NCBI GenBank assembly: GCA_002390305.1
Contig: DGPE01000007.1
Span: forward strand, 10,905 to 17,577
Source: Micrococcales bacterium UBA4448
Lineage (GTDB): Bacteria > Actinomycetota > Actinomycetes > Actinomycetales > Microbacteriaceae
DNA: 6,673 nucleotides
Reading direction: 5' to 3'
Positions within the stretch are counted from its first letter, which is position 1, and the number at the start of each line of letters is the position of its first letter. The notes under the pieces are model-generated. The model was not told where the DNA came from, searched no databases, and saw only the letters and a list, made by a program, of their open reading frames with translations. Shown piece after piece: positions 5,496 to 6,673 of the stretch. Position numbers and translations under genes: made by a program.

Positions 5496-6449
5496 ATGAA
5501 ACTTCTTATCACCGGTGGGGCCGGCTACATTGGTGCCCACGTTGCTAGCCTTGCCAAGCGGTCTGGACATGAAATTATTGTGGTTGACGACCTCTCCACT
5601 GGTCTTGCGGACCGCGTTGATTGCGAAATAGTTAACATTGATATTGCAACGGACGAATCAGTTTCAGCGCTCTCAAGGCTGATGAAAAAACATCGGTTTG
5701 AGGCGGTAATTCACTTCGCCGCAAAGAAGCAGGTGGGTCAATCTGTTGAGCTTCCAGAGCACTATTACCAGCAGAATATAGGTGGCTTGGCAAACCTGCT
5801 TTTGGCCATGCGCGCGAATAAAGTTCATAAGCTCGTGTTCTCTTCTTCGGCAGCCACATACGGAATTCCGGAAATTGACTACCCAAATGAGGACTACCCG
5901 GCGGCACCAATAAATCCATATGGTGAAACCAAACTAATCGGAGAGTGGATGGTTAAGAATGCTTCGGTTTGGGGACTCAAGGGCGTTAATCTTCGCTACT
6001 TCAACGTTGCAGGATGCGAAGCACCGGAACTAGCAGACACTGCTGAATTTAACCTGATTCCGATTGCCATCGGAATGCTAAAGCGTGGCGAAAAACCAAA
6101 AGTTTTTGGCACCGACTACCCAACCAAAGACGGAAGCTGCGTCAGGGACTATGTCCACGTCGGTGATCTTGCAGCCGCTCACCTAATGGCTGTCGATTAC
6201 CTGGCGGCAGAAAGACAAGAATTCAAAACCTTTAATGTGGGGACAGGAACTGGCGCATCAGTTTTCGAAGTTTTAGCTGAAATAAAAAAAGCGTCGTCGA
6301 TTGATTTTGAAATAGAGATTGCTTCGCGGCGTGCCGGAGACCCGCCAAAGCTTGTTGCAGACACCTCAAGAATTGAGAAAATTCTCGGCTTCAAGGCTAA
6401 CCACGGCTTGGAAGAAATCGTTCGTTCGGCTTGGAGTGCAGCTAGTTAG
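5496..6449 (+). CDS. galE: UDP-glucose 4-epimerase
   Basis: The enzyme interconverts UDP-glucose and UDP-galactose with tightly bound NAD in the cytosol, serving the Leloir pathway and supplying UDP-galactose for surface glycans. It is an extended short-chain dehydrogenase of 317 residues, slightly shorter than the E. coli enzyme (338). Visible features are the NAD-binding GGAGYIG (7-13), VDDLSTG (30-36), HFAAKKQVGQSV (73-84), catalytic FSSSAATYG with Ser118, Tyr142 and Lys146 of PYGETK (141-146), RYFNVAG (167-173), VRDYVHVGDLA (216-226), NVGTG (247-251) and RRAGDPPKLVADTSR (278-292). The residue aligned with the E. coli gate Tyr299 appears to be Leu286, so broader acceptance of UDP-N-acetyl sugars cannot be excluded. 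It diverges from whiB, and its end overlaps the LysM gene by 8 bp on the opposite strand. The start gives the canonical MKLLITGGAGYIG beginning. Confidence 0.95.
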   Translation: MKLLITGGAGYIGAHVASLAKRSGHEIIVVDDLSTGLADRVDCEIVNIDIATDESVSALSRLMKKHRFEAVIHFAAKKQVGQSVELPEHYYQQNIGGLANLLLAMRANKVHKLVFSSSAATYGIPEIDYPNEDYPAAPINPYGETKLIGEWMVKNASVWGLKGVNLRYFNVAGCEAPELADTAEFNLIPIAIGMLKRGEKPKVFGTDYPTKDGSCVRDYVHVGDLAAAHLMAVDYLAAERQEFKTFNVGTGTGASVFEVLAEIKKASSIDFEIEIASRRAGDPPKLVADTSRIEKILGFKANHGLEEIVRSAWSAAS

Positions 6450-6673
6450 GAACCTTTAGGATCTGGCCTACTCGAATGAAGTTCGCATTATTGATTCCAT
6501 TTAGAGAAGCCAACTCTGATGATTTGACTCCGAGCTTTCTGGCAATCCCCCAGAATGTATCACCGGCGACAACTTTGTAGGTTTTAGCAACAGTTGGCTG
6601 CTCTGGCTCTGGCTCAGCCTGAGCAACGTTTGTGTTACTAGTTGCCGTTGGAATCTTCAACAACTGGCCAATT
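6442..6673 (-). CDS. Multi-LysM peptidoglycan-binding protein, C-terminal end only (N-terminus beyond right edge)
   Basis: The reading frame stays open to the window edge, so the protein begins outside. A complete C-terminal LysM domain is visible: TYKVVAGDTFWGIARKLGV, then SSELASLNGINN and IRVGQILKVPN, ending three bases before the stop. Just upstream is a proline- and glutamate-rich linker (TATSNTNVAQAEPEPEQPTVAK). Before it, IGQLLKIP at the edge matches the last strand of another LysM domain (compare VGQILKVP), so there are at least two tandem LysM units. LysM binds N-acetylglucosamine-containing glycan such as peptidoglycan, so the protein is probably exported. The missing N-terminus may carry a signal peptide and possibly a catalytic domain; this cannot be seen. 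A TTG inside the frame at 6663-6661 should not be taken as the start, because it would cut the first LysM unit. The end overlaps the galE stop region by 8 bp. Confidence 0.88.
   Translation of the reverse strand, partial: IGQLLKIPTATSNTNVAQAEPEPEQPTVAKTYKVVAGDTFWGIARKLGVKSSELASLNGINNANFIRVGQILKVPN

Noticed and set aside
6442..6663. LysM gene taken as a complete 73-codon gene starting at the TTG at 6663
   Set aside because: The frame continues to the edge and encodes the end of another LysM unit (IGQLLKIP) across and upstream of that TTG, so the gene is partial.

Overview
The window looks like chromosomal core sequence from a compact, mid-GC actinobacterium. A WhiB-family iron-sulfur regulator and the actinobacterial set WhiB / membrane glycosyltransferase / DUF5719 / Rv3259-like protein / ManB place it in Actinomycetota. 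The near-balanced base composition, very short intergenic gaps and touching gene ends fit a streamlined freshwater Microbacteriaceae member (Luna-type, such as Rhodoluna or Aquiluna). That genus-level placement is inference, since no rRNA gene is present.

Layout from left to right: (1) the first 225 codons of a phosphomannomutase/phosphoglucomutase on the minus strand, running off the left edge. (2) A 46-bp divergent promoter region. (3) A small plus-strand gene, an Rv3259-type zincin-like protein without a zinc motif. (4) A minus-strand operon transcribed right to left: whiB, then an 871-residue GT2 glycosyltransferase fused to a large membrane block, then a secreted or membrane-anchored DUF5719 protein. 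The gap is 6 bp between the first two and there is a 4-bp GTGA overlap between the last two. (5) A 123-bp divergent regulatory region with a good promoter for whiB and a perfect 12-bp palindrome on its -10 element. (6) galE on the plus strand. (7) The C-terminal end of a multi-LysM protein on the minus strand, overlapping the galE end by 8 bp and running off the right edge. No gene-free stretch exceeds 123 bp.

Taken together this is a cell-envelope region. ManB and GalE supply sugar phosphates and nucleotide sugars (mannose-1-P or glucose-1-P, and UDP-galactose). The membrane glycosyltransferase probably uses an activated sugar to build or export a surface glycan, with DUF5719 as an outside partner. 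WhiB probably ties expression to growth or division, and the LysM protein binds peptidoglycan. I saw no mobile element, CRISPR array, RNA gene or phage feature. The least understood part is the WhiB-led glycosyltransferase/DUF5719 pair. It is known as a conserved arrangement, but I know of no assigned biochemical function for it.
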